A stretch of 9,554 nucleotides of DNA from Kiritimatiellales bacterium (GTDB lineage Bacteria; Verrucomicrobiota; Kiritimatiellia; Kiritimatiellales; Pontiellaceae), in the NCBI GenBank assembly GCA_015486775.1, contig WFRA01000387.1, forward strand, positions 1 through 9,554, given 5' to 3'. The notes under the pieces are model-generated. The model was not told the origin of the DNA. It saw only the letters and a list, made by a program, of their open reading frames with translations, and searched no databases. A program made the translations under genes and the position numbers. Shown here one piece after another: positions 1 to 6,724 of this stretch. Numbering within the stretch: position 1 is the first letter of the stretch; the number at the start of each line of letters is the position of its first letter.

Positions 1-11
1 CAACATATTGT

Positions 12-28
12 GGTTTTTATCAAAAACC
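12..28 (-). terminator. Perfect 7-bp hairpin after the last gene, possible weak terminator
   Basis: GGTTTTT and AAAAACC flank a 3-base loop, starting nine bases after the stop codon of the last gene. The stem is mostly A-T and is not followed by a T-tract on the minus strand, so it is not a classic intrinsic terminator. It may mark the transcript end or a processing site. An overlapping alternative pairing (AAAAC with GTTTT across a G-run) is also possible. Confidence 0.3.
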
Positions 29-36
29 CCCTGTTT

Positions 37-2421
37 TCAAGGGAATTCATCAAGGGAATCGATCGTTTCGGGTGCCTGCCCGACAATATGGCATCTTGCC
101 AGGTTGGTTGCGTCCCAGGTTTCCGTGTAGTAAACGGGGGTACCGTCGGCGGGCTTCGCGACGAGCAGGTTGAAGGCATCGTCGCGAAACTCCCACCCAG
201 CCTCCTGCTCGGCGGGCAGTCTGCAATCGGTATTCGTCGGGGTGGTAAAATTGTCCATCCACTCGCAATAGGCCCAAACCCCGATCTGGAACTGGTGCGG
301 GGATGGAAACACCATGTTCGCCGCGGGGGCGGAGGCAAAGTACGGGAGCATGATGTCGTAAAGGCGTTCAAGGGCGGCATGGCAGCCATGTACGTTCCCT
401 ATCGAGGCCATCGACGGTTCAAGAGGTTTGCCCGGGTTGCGGCGGGAAATTCCGTTTTCCGCATACACACCGAGGGCGGCGGCAGGATCCGGTACAAAGA
501 AATATTGCAGTGCATCGGCATATTTCCCGGAAACAAACGAGGCGGAAGTCGTGTCGAGCGGAGCCAGCACACCCAGATAGCGCAGGCTGACGTTTACGCC
601 GTAGTTTCCGTCGTAGCCAAACCATCCGTGGCCCTCCTCCCCGAGCATTCCGGTGGAGCTGAACCATTTTCCATCGGGCCGGGAAGCGGCGGCGGAAGGG
701 TGCCCGTAATAAATTTCGTTTGCCAGCGAATCGATTTCGGACTGTGTTTTCAGGAGTGTTCCGCCACTGAGCGCGAAATACGCCTGGTTGATCGCATAGA
801 TGCCTCTCAGGGCGCAAAGATCCTGGTTGGGGGCATGCCCCCGCCCGGTTCCGGAAAACAGATTGGTCATGGCGCCGGACAGCATATCCATCCAGGCGGT
901 CCTGCGGACTGTGTCGTCCGTTCCGGTTCCATTTGGATCCATGTATTCATCCAGGCGGGGCGCCATTTCCGGCAAACCCGCAAGTTGTTCGACGGCGCTC
1001 CCGATGGCGTGCATCGTGAATCCGAGAACGGAGCTTTTGCCGGGGGTTCTGCCAGGAACACCGCACCAGCCCTGGTATTCGTTGAAACCGCCGTTGCTCC
1101 CCTGCGCCCTGCACATATAGTCGATGGAACGAACGGCGGCCTCCAGCACGTCCCCGTCCTGGCAAAACCGACTGTCTGGTTGCCCATAGGCCCAGGCAAG
1201 CACCGGCGTACACTCCGACATGCGCATGTTGTCGCTGTTGTGAAACTGGCCGCACCGAATATCGGCCGAATTCGTGTTTTGTTCGGCGAGGTAGTATTCC
1301 CCGATGAGGCGATCCAGTTCGGCCACCACGCCGTAGCGGACAATGGAATGATAATCGGCGCGTTCGACTACCCTGTAGTAGGCCGCGGTGGATTCCGGCA
1401 TTGCGAGCGAGTATTGGTTGGTGGGGATGGATGCTTCCACCGTTTCGAGGGTTTCCCAGCCGGCCGAAGGCAGGTTCGTGGATTCGCGAACATCGTAGAG
1501 CGTTCCCCTCCGGCCTTCCCAACTGAGCAGTACGCCTGTTTGGAGATCGAATTCCCCCTTCATGGCGACGGTGCGCGGAGAGTGCTGGACAACGATTTCG
1601 CCGGTTCCGGAAAAATATCCGGGACGGTTCGATGCGCTGTAGATCCCGTTTGTCAGCATGGTTCCTCCCAGAACCAAAGTCTTGACGAAAAGATCCGAGG
1701 GATCTGCTTCATCGGGGAACTGGCTGGAAAAATCCAGTTCCACGAGAGCCCCCGGGTCAATCGAAAGCCGGGCGGCGGGAGCCAATGCCCGGGAATGATC
1801 GATGAGCAGTTCGGGGGACGGATCGGATAAATTGCCCCTCACAACGACATCGCTCTTTCCAAAATCCCCCGGATAGCTTGTCCTGACAACTCCGCCGGAA
1901 TCAAGCACCTCCGTGGTTCCGGAATAGCTGTTGCGCCGTTCCAGTTCAACACTTCCCGTCGCGGCCTGTTCCGCCAAAAGTTCCAGCCCATTGGTTCCGG
2001 CAATTGGAACATCGAGATAGATGCTCCGGTTTCTTGCCCAGATCCGGGGGGCGCCACCCGTAGATGCCATGACCAGGCAGCTCGAATTGGATGAACTGAA
2101 CGTCATATCCCGGTTTACGTTCCCGTTGTCCCGATAGCGGATCGTCCCAATGGTGATGTCAACCGGGAGGTCGACGGTCTTCCCGACGGTGTGATCCAGC
2201 TCGAAGGTCGCCGTGCGGCCCGGCCCGTAGGCAACGATTCCATCGCGCCACTTGCCTTTGTCCATCCAGCTTGCAACGGAATTGGTGGCATCCGTCCATT
2301 CCCCATCGTTTGGGGCCACGGAAGCCCCGGCGGGGAAGGGGGCAAGCAAAAGCCCGCCGGGAAGCATCCATAGCAGGGCGCACCCGATCCCTATTCCGCG
2401 AAAGTATCTGGCTGTAGCCAT
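37..2421 (-). CDS. Secreted chimera: beta-solenoid plus Cys-rich putative alpha/alpha-toroid enzyme
   Basis: This is a 794-residue exported protein (ATG numbering). The signal peptide has a hydrophobic core at about 10-28 and cleavage near P-A-G-A (33). Residues 35-280 form an autotransporter-like beta-strand domain: W-T-D-A opening, N-S-Y-S-G-T-T, then L-V-L-G-G-T, N-G-I-Y and F-S-G-T-G-E-I-V-V, a familiar closing pattern in PVC proteins. Residues 285-354 are a small beta module (L-Y-D-V-R-E-S-T-N, W-E-T-L, ending Y-Y-R-V-V) like the C-terminus of the two-module solenoid protein. Residues 355-738 are mostly helical with repeated W/Y/G-rich turns, as in alpha/alpha-toroid glycan enzymes. Candidate active-site residues are His394-Asn395, His529/Asn532, His598, Tyr603 and Tyr607. 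Ten Cys lie from 390 onward. The last ~55 residues look beta-rich. A polysaccharide lyase or hydrolase role is inferred; no family is assigned. It starts two bases after the isomerase stop. Confidence 0.85.
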   Translation of the reverse strand: MATARYFRGIGIGCALLWMLPGGLLLAPFPAGASVAPNDGEWTDATNSVASWMDKGKWRDGIVAYGPGRTATFELDHTVGKTVDLPVDITIGTIRYRDNGNVNRDMTFSSSNSSCLVMASTGGAPRIWARNRSIYLDVPIAGTNGLELLAEQAATGSVELERRNSYSGTTEVLDSGGVVRTSYPGDFGKSDVVVRGNLSDPSPELLIDHSRALAPAARLSIDPGALVELDFSSQFPDEADPSDLFVKTLVLGGTMLTNGIYSASNRPGYFSGTGEIVVQHSPRTVAMKGEFDLQTGVLLSWEGRRGTLYDVRESTNLPSAGWETLETVEASIPTNQYSLAMPESTAAYYRVVERADYHSIVRYGVVAELDRLIGEYYLAEQNTNSADIRCGQFHNSDNMRMSECTPVLAWAYGQPDSRFCQDGDVLEAAVRSIDYMCRAQGSNGGFNEYQGWCGVPGRTPGKSSVLGFTMHAIGSAVEQLAGLPEMAPRLDEYMDPNGTGTDDTVRRTAWMDMLSGAMTNLFSGTGRGHAPNQDLCALRGIYAINQAYFALSGGTLLKTQSEIDSLANEIYYGHPSAAASRPDGKWFSSTGMLGEEGHGWFGYDGNYGVNVSLRYLGVLAPLDTTSASFVSGKYADALQYFFVPDPAAALGVYAENGISRRNPGKPLEPSMASIGNVHGCHAALERLYDIMLPYFASAPAANMVFPSPHQFQIGVWAYCEWMDNFTTPTNTDCRLPAEQEAGWEFRDDAFNLLVAKPADGTPVYYTETWDATNLARCHIVGQAPETIDSLDEFP
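208..1359 (-). other. Putative alpha/alpha-toroid domain (coding segment)
   Basis: Residues 355-738 of the last protein. Features seen are repeated amphipathic helices (for example 366-379, 424-438, 463-480 and 536-552), the motif G-H-A-P-N-Q-D-L-C-A-L-R-G-I-Y-A-I (528-544) and E-G-H-G-W-F-G-Y-D-G-N-Y-G (596-608). The Asn/His/Tyr content in loops resembles toroid lyases such as the PL8- or heparinase II/III-like folds in general layout only. The catalytic assignment is speculative. Confidence 0.45.
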
Positions 2422-2423
2422 TG

Positions 2424-3251
2424 TCACGGCTCCTGGGAGTCCGGACGCATTGGGATCCCCTCCGATCCGGAAGCCGCCCGGATATATTTTTTCAACGCCT
2501 CTGCGTCTTGGAGAAACTGCCCGGGGTCATCCCCGCGAACAAACTCCATGAGCGCGTAGTGGGTACGATCCGGGCTTAGCGGCTCCTTCAAGTAGCGCAA
2601 CCACTCGTCCGCCCCCTCCTCCAGCGGGCGGCGATCCGTGGAGTCGCCCCAGGAACCCGCGCCGGGGAAAAACTTCCAGTGGAATACATGGAGGTTCTGA
2701 ACGCGGCCGGCCAAAAGCCGCAAGCCTTCCTCCCGATAGTCCACGTCGGACAGCCAGTAGACGGGTTGCCAGTATGTGGACAGGTTGGGGTGCCCGATTT
2801 CGTCCAGCAGGCCAAGCGTGCTGGAGTTGCTGTCGGAGAGCGTGTTGGCATGAAACTCAAGCGCAAGCTTCACGCCGTGTTTTTGGGCCAGGTCCAGCGC
2901 TCCGCGCAGCGCCGCAACGATGGCCTCGCGCTCCCGGGCGGAAACGGCATCGGATGGTTTGGTTCCCGCCCAAACGCGAACCGTATCGGAACCGAGAGCC
3001 AAGGCCGTTTCAAGCACGGGGTCAAACGAACCCTCCGCCTTCCAGTACGATCCGTAGGAAGAAGGTTCCAATCCCGCATCCTCCGTCATTTTCCGAACAC
3101 TGGAAGCGGTTTCCAAGCAGCCCGGAGGCACATGGACATCCCCTCCCCATTCGATTGCGTCGAGGCCGGATTGCCGAACCAACCCGACCAGCTCCCTGGG
3201 CGGGAGCTGGCGGAACGTAACGGAACAGACGCCGGTTTTTATTGTGTGCAA
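2424..3251 (-). CDS. Sugar phosphate isomerase/epimerase-like TIM barrel protein
   Basis: This is a 275-residue cytoplasmic protein of the xylose-isomerase-like TIM barrel (AP endonuclease family 2) superfamily. Members usually isomerise or epimerise sugars with a divalent metal. It has no signal peptide. It starts with G-V-C-S-V-T-F-R, the typical first strand, and shows barrel strands at about 31-35, 90-94, 128-134, 184-191 and 231-237. Likely metal or active-site residues are Glu132 and His134 (L-A-L-E-F-H), His188 and His191 (N-L-H-V-F-H-W) and Glu236 (A-L-M-E-F-V). The position often held by Asp reads Y-W-Q162-P, so Gln may replace it. The start is TTG at 3251, supported by GGAG at 3259-3262. 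The nearby ATG at 3270 is out of frame. It follows the solenoid gene by 30 bp and touches the next gene. It would act on the sugar released and imported by the locus; the substrate is unknown. Confidence 0.87.
   Translation of the reverse strand: MHTIKTGVCSVTFRQLPPRELVGLVRQSGLDAIEWGGDVHVPPGCLETASSVRKMTEDAGLEPSSYGSYWKAEGSFDPVLETALALGSDTVRVWAGTKPSDAVSAREREAIVAALRGALDLAQKHGVKLALEFHANTLSDSNSSTLGLLDEIGHPNLSTYWQPVYWLSDVDYREEGLRLLAGRVQNLHVFHWKFFPGAGSWGDSTDRRPLEEGADEWLRYLKEPLSPDRTHYALMEFVRGDDPGQFLQDAEALKKYIRAASGSEGIPMRPDSQEP
2430..2434 (-). promoter_or_regulatory. Ribosome binding site that favours ATG 2421 over GTG 2427
   Basis: AGGAG sits inside the last codons of the isomerase gene. It is eight bases from the ATG at 2421 but only two from the GTG at 2427, so the ATG is the better start even though the GTG would overlap the previous stop as GTGA. 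Confidence 0.65.
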
Positions 3252-3258
3252 AGGCCGT

Positions 3259-3262
3259 CTCC
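3259..3262 (-). promoter_or_regulatory. Ribosome binding site that decides the TTG start
   Basis: GGAG lies seven bases before TTG at 3251. No in-frame ATG is available near the conserved N-terminal strand, so the TTG start rests on this site and on the family's usual N-terminus. Confidence 0.6.
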
Positions 3263-3281
3263 AAATCCATGATCGCGCATA

Positions 3282-5579
3282 TTATTCCACTCCGACCTTG
3301 TAGAACAAGGCGGTGGCTCCGTTGACTGTTCCCGTGTATGAAGTTTCCGAAGGCAGCCCGATAATTCCGGAAGCTATGACCTGGGGATCCGAATAGATGA
3401 GATCCTCCTTTGCGACGATGCTGTAGCGCTTCCCTTCAACCGACCTCCACGAGATGATGTAGCCCCCTCCGGTGAATTCCGCGGAATCAACCGCCAAAAC
3501 CGAAGAGGAATCGGTCGGGATGGTTCCGGCCACATACTCCTCCCAGGTCAGGAGGCCATCGCCATCGTTGTCCACCAGGTCATCGGCTTCCGTGAGCCCG
3601 TACCCGATCAACCACGGGATGGAGGTGCCTTGGGGCGTTTCGCCATATGCCGTGACACGCAGGGTGTCTTTCTTCCCGTTTCCGTCCGTGTCGAGAATAT
3701 TGAAGCTCCAGACATTGGTATCCACGCCGGATGCCAACACCAAACCGTTGTTTGTTATCTCGTTGTCCCCTTCGAGGAACATCAGGTCCCAGGATCCATA
3801 ATTGGTCACTCCCGGCATCCATCCCAGATCCAAAACCGCTCCGTTCTCGAACTCGACATAGCCACTTGCGCCGTCCCGCTCCTTGACCAATACCTGCGAA
3901 ACGCCGTTGGTGTCGATTCGGGCCCGGAGAACCGAACCGCCCTTCTGTAACCAAAAGCCGGCCAACGATCCCTCCAGGCCAATCCCGATGGATCCGGCGG
4001 AGCCGACAACCGAAAACTCGCCCATGCTGTCGGCATATCCAAGAACCAGCCCGGTACGGCTTTTGAAGGTTCCGCCGGAAACGGTCATCTTTCCGATTCC
4101 GTCCGCGGCGTATCCGAGCCAGATGCTGGCCTCCAGGCTGCCGAGCCTGTAGCCCCGGCCAATGGTAAAGGTCCCGCCGTTCAAATTGATAGCGCCCTCG
4201 GCGCCGGCGGCGGCACCCATGCGAACGGCGTTGATGCCAAGTGTTCCGGCGTTCACGTTGAGCGTTCCCTTCCCGTCGGCGGATCCGCTTCCCAGCGTGT
4301 TGGGGCCGTTGTAGCCAAAGTTGAGGATTCCCCCGTCCATGTTGAAAACACCCGTTCTCCTCTCTCCCAGCCAAAGGGTTTTTTGCAGCTCAGGCGTTCC
4401 CCCTTCGTATGTGACCTCCGAGACAAAACCGCCGTCGTTCAGGTGATAGTCCCCGATATGCAGCTCATCCCCGTTCTCGACGCCATATATCCCCCAGGTT
4501 GCCGGGGTGCCGGCCGTATCGGTTGCCCAGTTGCCCGCCTTTGTCGGATCGCTGTCCCCGGCAAGCCCTGTCCAGTAAAGCGTGCGATCCACGGTGGGCG
4601 GGGCATTCGTCGGTGTTCCGGAATCCGGCAGATCGATTCCATACGCCACGATTAGGGTGTTGTTGGTCACTTGCTTGTCCCAAAGGTTGGTATCCACGGA
4701 AGCGGCAAACCTGAGCCCCAGATCCGTGAGCGTTCCCTCGACCGTCATCACGGTCCAAACATTGGTTTCAGCATATCCGTCGAGAAAGGCCACATCCAAG
4801 ATCGCACCCTGCTCAAAGGTGGCCTGGGCCGAACTTCCGCCCGTGTCGTCTATGAGGATCTGTCTCAATCCATTGCTTGAAACCTGCACTTGCAGCACCC
4901 CGTTGGATTCCTGGTTCCAATAGCCATCAAGGGTGTTGTTGCTTCCAATTCCAATGTTGGATGCCGCCGCGCCTTTTACCCGGAAGACACCCTGCCCGCC
5001 GATCCTGACGCCCGTGCGCGTTTCCAAGGATCCGCCGGAAATCTCGAACAGCCCCGTGCCGCCGTTGTCGATTCTCAGGCTGGTGCCATCGGTTCCCCCG
5101 CGGCTAATCACCATTTCGCCCCCCTTCAAAAAGAGCGCTCCGTCACCGGAATCCAGCCCGATCTGAACTGCGTTTATGTTGGCGTATCCGCCCGTCATTG
5201 TCCATGTGGCGGATTTTCCGGAACCCCAGCCCACGCGGCTGAAGGAACTCGAGCTCATCGTTGCCGTCAACTTCCCGCCGGTCTGCTCAAACGCCCCGTC
5301 GCTCGCCTGTCCGACATAGATAGCCGCGATGTTGTTGTTCGTCTGCCCTGCGGACAACACAACCTTGTCCGCGCCGTCCAGACCTATGATCGCGTTGTTC
5401 GCCCCCTCCGGAACCCCGGCGGCGACCCCGTTGGTCGTCCAGTTGTTCCCGTTCATGTAGTTGTTGTCGCCATCTGCGTTGGTCCAACTGTAGTCCGTGG
5501 CGGCACTCGCCGTTTTCACGACAAGCAAGAGTGCAAAAGCCCCCGCAACGGAATATCCTGCCGTTTTTTTTCTTTTCAT
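3282..5579 (-). CDS. Large secreted two-module beta-solenoid protein with EF-hand-like loop
   Basis: This is a 765-residue exported protein. The signal peptide has Lys/Arg at 2-5 and cleavage after T-A-S-A (about residue 26). Two solenoid modules follow (about 27-314 and 331-646), joined by a Pro/Thr-rich linker (315-330). Both are homologous to the neighbouring PEP-CTERM protein. Each has short G-G-x-x turns, then the block with I-G-I-G, G-(Y/F)-W-x-Q, V-D-T-N-x-W and a final V-(A/T)-A-Y-G. A canonical EF-hand-type loop follows, with D670, D672, D674, G675 and E681 at positions 1, 3, 5, 6 and 12. It leads into W-E-E-Y-V-A-G-T, a combination common in PVC secreted proteins. The last ~70 residues form a small beta module ending F-Y-K-V. 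There is no PEP-CTERM tail, so retention must differ from its neighbour. No catalytic residues are recognisable; a Ca-dependent binding or scaffold role is inferred. Confidence 0.9.
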   Translation of the reverse strand: MKRKKTAGYSVAGAFALLLVVKTASAATDYSWTNADGDNNYMNGNNWTTNGVAAGVPEGANNAIIGLDGADKVVLSAGQTNNNIAAIYVGQASDGAFEQTGGKLTATMSSSSFSRVGWGSGKSATWTMTGGYANINAVQIGLDSGDGALFLKGGEMVISRGGTDGTSLRIDNGGTGLFEISGGSLETRTGVRIGGQGVFRVKGAAASNIGIGSNNTLDGYWNQESNGVLQVQVSSNGLRQILIDDTGGSSAQATFEQGAILDVAFLDGYAETNVWTVMTVEGTLTDLGLRFAASVDTNLWDKQVTNNTLIVAYGIDLPDSGTPTNAPPTVDRTLYWTGLAGDSDPTKAGNWATDTAGTPATWGIYGVENGDELHIGDYHLNDGGFVSEVTYEGGTPELQKTLWLGERRTGVFNMDGGILNFGYNGPNTLGSGSADGKGTLNVNAGTLGINAVRMGAAAGAEGAINLNGGTFTIGRGYRLGSLEASIWLGYAADGIGKMTVSGGTFKSRTGLVLGYADSMGEFSVVGSAGSIGIGLEGSLAGFWLQKGGSVLRARIDTNGVSQVLVKERDGASGYVEFENGAVLDLGWMPGVTNYGSWDLMFLEGDNEITNNGLVLASGVDTNVWSFNILDTDGNGKKDTLRVTAYGETPQGTSIPWLIGYGLTEADDLVDNDGDGLLTWEEYVAGTIPTDSSSVLAVDSAEFTGGGYIISWRSVEGKRYSIVAKEDLIYSDPQVIASGIIGLPSETSYTGTVNGATALFYKVGVE
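3537..3572 (-). other. EF-hand-like calcium loop (coding segment)
   Basis: Twelve codons, D-N-D-G-D-G-L-L-T-W-E-E, give acidic residues at loop positions 1, 3, 5 and 12 and Gly at position 6. That is the full canonical EF-hand consensus. In secreted proteins such loops bind Ca2+ and often stabilise or join domains. Confidence 0.8.
3642..4589 (-). repeat. Solenoid module copy C (~316 aa)
   Basis: Residues 331-646 of the two-module protein. It keeps S-R-T-G, I-G-I-G, G-F-W-L-Q-K, I-D-T-N-G-V, W and N-N-G-L, G-V-D-T-N-V-W-S-F. It has lost the I-D-(D/E) acid pair (here V-K-E) and the L-D-G-Y motif (here W-M-P-G). This divergence suggests relaxed or altered function. It also shares F-W-L-Q-K and G-V-D-T-x-x-W-S-F with copy A. 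Confidence 0.72.
4638..5501 (-). repeat. Solenoid module copy B (~288 aa)
   Basis: Residues 27-314 of the two-module protein. It shares with copy A the order T-R-x-G-V, I-G-I-G-S-N, L-D-G-(Y/F)-W, G-V-L, I-L-I-D-(D/E), L-D-V-x-x-L-D-G-Y, W-T-V and V-D-T-x-x-W. By eye it is closer to copy A than to copy C in the I-G-I-G-S-N and L-D-G-Y blocks. Confidence 0.75.
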
Positions 5580-5671
5580 CGCATTGCTCCTGTAGTTTTC
5601 CGAGTCGGCGAAGGTCGGGTCGGGAATAGCGGACCTGTTGTTTCCGGCCCGGCCTCTCCCGCACCCTTCCG
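5580..5671 (-). other. 92-bp spacer between the two solenoid genes
   Basis: This is a GC-rich spacer with no convincing terminator or promoter. Its only clear element is the ribosome binding site AGGAG at 5587-5591. The two paralogous genes are probably co-transcribed. Confidence 0.4.
5587..5591 (-). promoter_or_regulatory. Ribosome binding site of the two-module solenoid gene
   Basis: AGGAG lies seven bases before the ATG at 5579. An out-of-frame ATG lies between the two, but the spacing and the downstream signal peptide favour the ATG at 5579. Confidence 0.65.
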
Positions 5672-6724
5672 CTAGATGCAGAAGAAACGTCTGATTGCAA
5701 CCAAGCCGCCGAAGGCGCCAACGACCAGGCCGGCCGTGACAGGTTCGGGAATCGCGGTCACGCTCAAGATGGCGTTTGTCCCCGAATTATCCACTGCAAA
5801 GGACCAGATGCCCGTATCCACCCCCGGAACAAAAGCCAGGCCGTTGTCCTGTATGTCGCCATTTTCAAGTTCCAGAACCGTCCAGGTCCCGGCACCCGAA
5901 TACCCATCCAGATAATCAACATCCAGCAGCGAGCCGCTATCGAAAACAACGGCTTGGTCGCCATCGCCATCGACCTCATCGATGAGGATCTTCGTCACGC
6001 CGGAACTATCGATTCCGGCCTGCAAAACACCTCCCGCCTTTTGCAGCCAGAAGCCGTCCAGGCTTTGATTGCTTCCGATTCCGATGGAAGCCGCTCCGGA
6101 TCCCTGGACATTGAACGTGCCCAGGCCGCCAACAACCACTCCCTGCCGGGTCTGGAACGTTCCGCCCGAAATATTGAGGATTCCCGGCGAATCCGCACCT
6201 GAGTCTGTGTCGTCCCCCAAATCCAGCGAGGCCGCTCCCAACTGGGAATCGATCTCCGAATTGCCTGCCCGGCTGATGATAAGGGAACCTCCGGTAAGGT
6301 TCACTTCCCCCTGTCCGCCTGTTGCGCTACCCACGCGCACGCGATGGCCAAAGTTGAGTTCCCCCCCGCTAACGTTGATTGTGCCGTCGTAGGCGCGGCC
6401 GATATCCGCCTTGACGGTTGCACCGGATCTTGTTGCCCGCAACCTCCCCCCGGAGACATTCAGTACGCCGGCGTGTCCACTTGGGGGGACGGCTACGAAA
6501 ATCCGGGACACGTCCACGTTACCGGAAGCCGCGTCGAAGTTGTTCGTTCCGTTGTTTTTGATCAAGACGTCATCGCTTGCTCCGGGAAGAACGCCCCCCG
6601 TCCAGTTCGATGCATCCTCCCACTTTCCGTTGGCGGCACTCCATTCGACCCCCGCCTGGGCAATCGACCCGCCCAGTAGCGCAATGGCGAAACCGGCACT
6701 AAATCTACTTCTTGTTTTTTTCAT
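5672..6724 (-). CDS. Secreted beta-solenoid protein with PEP-CTERM anchor
   Basis: This is an exported structural or binding protein of 350 residues. A Lys/Arg start and hydrophobic core end at I-A-Q-A (cleavage after about residue 24). The mature part opens with the W-S-A-A-N-G-K-W-x-D-x-x-N-W pattern seen in autotransporter-like beta-strand proteins. Short repeats of the form N-V-S-G-G-x-L (88-95, 117-123, 142-148, 184-190) follow, typical of a beta-solenoid. A conserved block (about 205-324) contains I-G-I-G-S-N, L-D-G-F-W, I-L-I-D-E and G-V-D-T. The end is a textbook PEP-CTERM tail: I-P-E-P (325-328), a hydrophobic helix and Arg345-Arg346, which in this class is processed by an exosortase for surface sorting. 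No catalytic motif is visible. It shares its whole body with the next gene, 92 bp downstream, as a paralogue. The role (adhesion, glycan binding or envelope matrix) is inferred. Confidence 0.9.
   Translation of the reverse strand: MKKTRSRFSAGFAIALLGGSIAQAGVEWSAANGKWEDASNWTGGVLPGASDDVLIKNNGTNNFDAASGNVDVSRIFVAVPPSGHAGVLNVSGGRLRATRSGATVKADIGRAYDGTINVSGGELNFGHRVRVGSATGGQGEVNLTGGSLIISRAGNSEIDSQLGAASLDLGDDTDSGADSPGILNISGGTFQTRQGVVVGGLGTFNVQGSGAASIGIGSNQSLDGFWLQKAGGVLQAGIDSSGVTKILIDEVDGDGDQAVVFDSGSLLDVDYLDGYSGAGTWTVLELENGDIQDNGLAFVPGVDTGIWSFAVDNSGTNAILSVTAIPEPVTAGLVVGAFGGLVAIRRFFCI
5675..5752 (-). other. PEP-CTERM sorting signal (coding segment)
   Basis: Residues 325-350 of the protein: Pro326-Glu-Pro328, about 14 hydrophobic residues, then Arg-Arg followed by a short Phe-rich tail. 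This is the expected tripartite layout. An exosortase elsewhere in the genome is implied; none is in this window. Confidence 0.85.
5753..6652 (-). repeat. Solenoid module copy A (~300 aa)
   Basis: Residues 25-324 of the PEP-CTERM protein align by eye with two modules of the next gene. The strongest agreement is in the second half: S-G-G-T-F-x-T-R-x-G, I-G-I-G-S-N, L-D-G-F-W-x-Q, G-V-L, I-L-I-D-E, L-D-V-x-x-L-D-G-Y, W-T-V, D-N-G-L, G-V-D-T-x-x-W-S-F and a final L-x-V-T-A. The DNA is clearly diverged, so this is an old duplication and not a recent one. Confidence 0.75.

Noticed and set aside
4..6. Possible ATG of a further gene on the minus strand at the window edge
   Set aside because: No ribosome binding site at proper distance and only two codons visible, so a gene cannot be supported.
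10..1830. A 606-codon open frame on the plus strand opposite the last gene
   Set aside because: It is antisense to a well-supported secreted protein, has no ribosome binding site or recognisable domain, and its Gly/Arg/Val/His-rich composition is what the reverse of a GC-rich gene gives.
3580..4374. A 264-codon minus-strand frame inside the two-module solenoid gene
   Set aside because: It is an out-of-frame shadow of the repeat-rich gene, rich in Arg/Gly, with no ribosome binding site.
4890..5675. A 261-codon plus-strand open frame opposite the two-module solenoid gene
   Set aside because: Low-complexity translation without domain pattern or start signal. The minus frame carries a signal peptide, repeats and an EF-hand loop.
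3282..6724. Recent duplication or recombination between the two solenoid genes
   Set aside because: The modules align at protein level but the DNA has diverged, and I found no long identical stretch, so a recent event is not supported.
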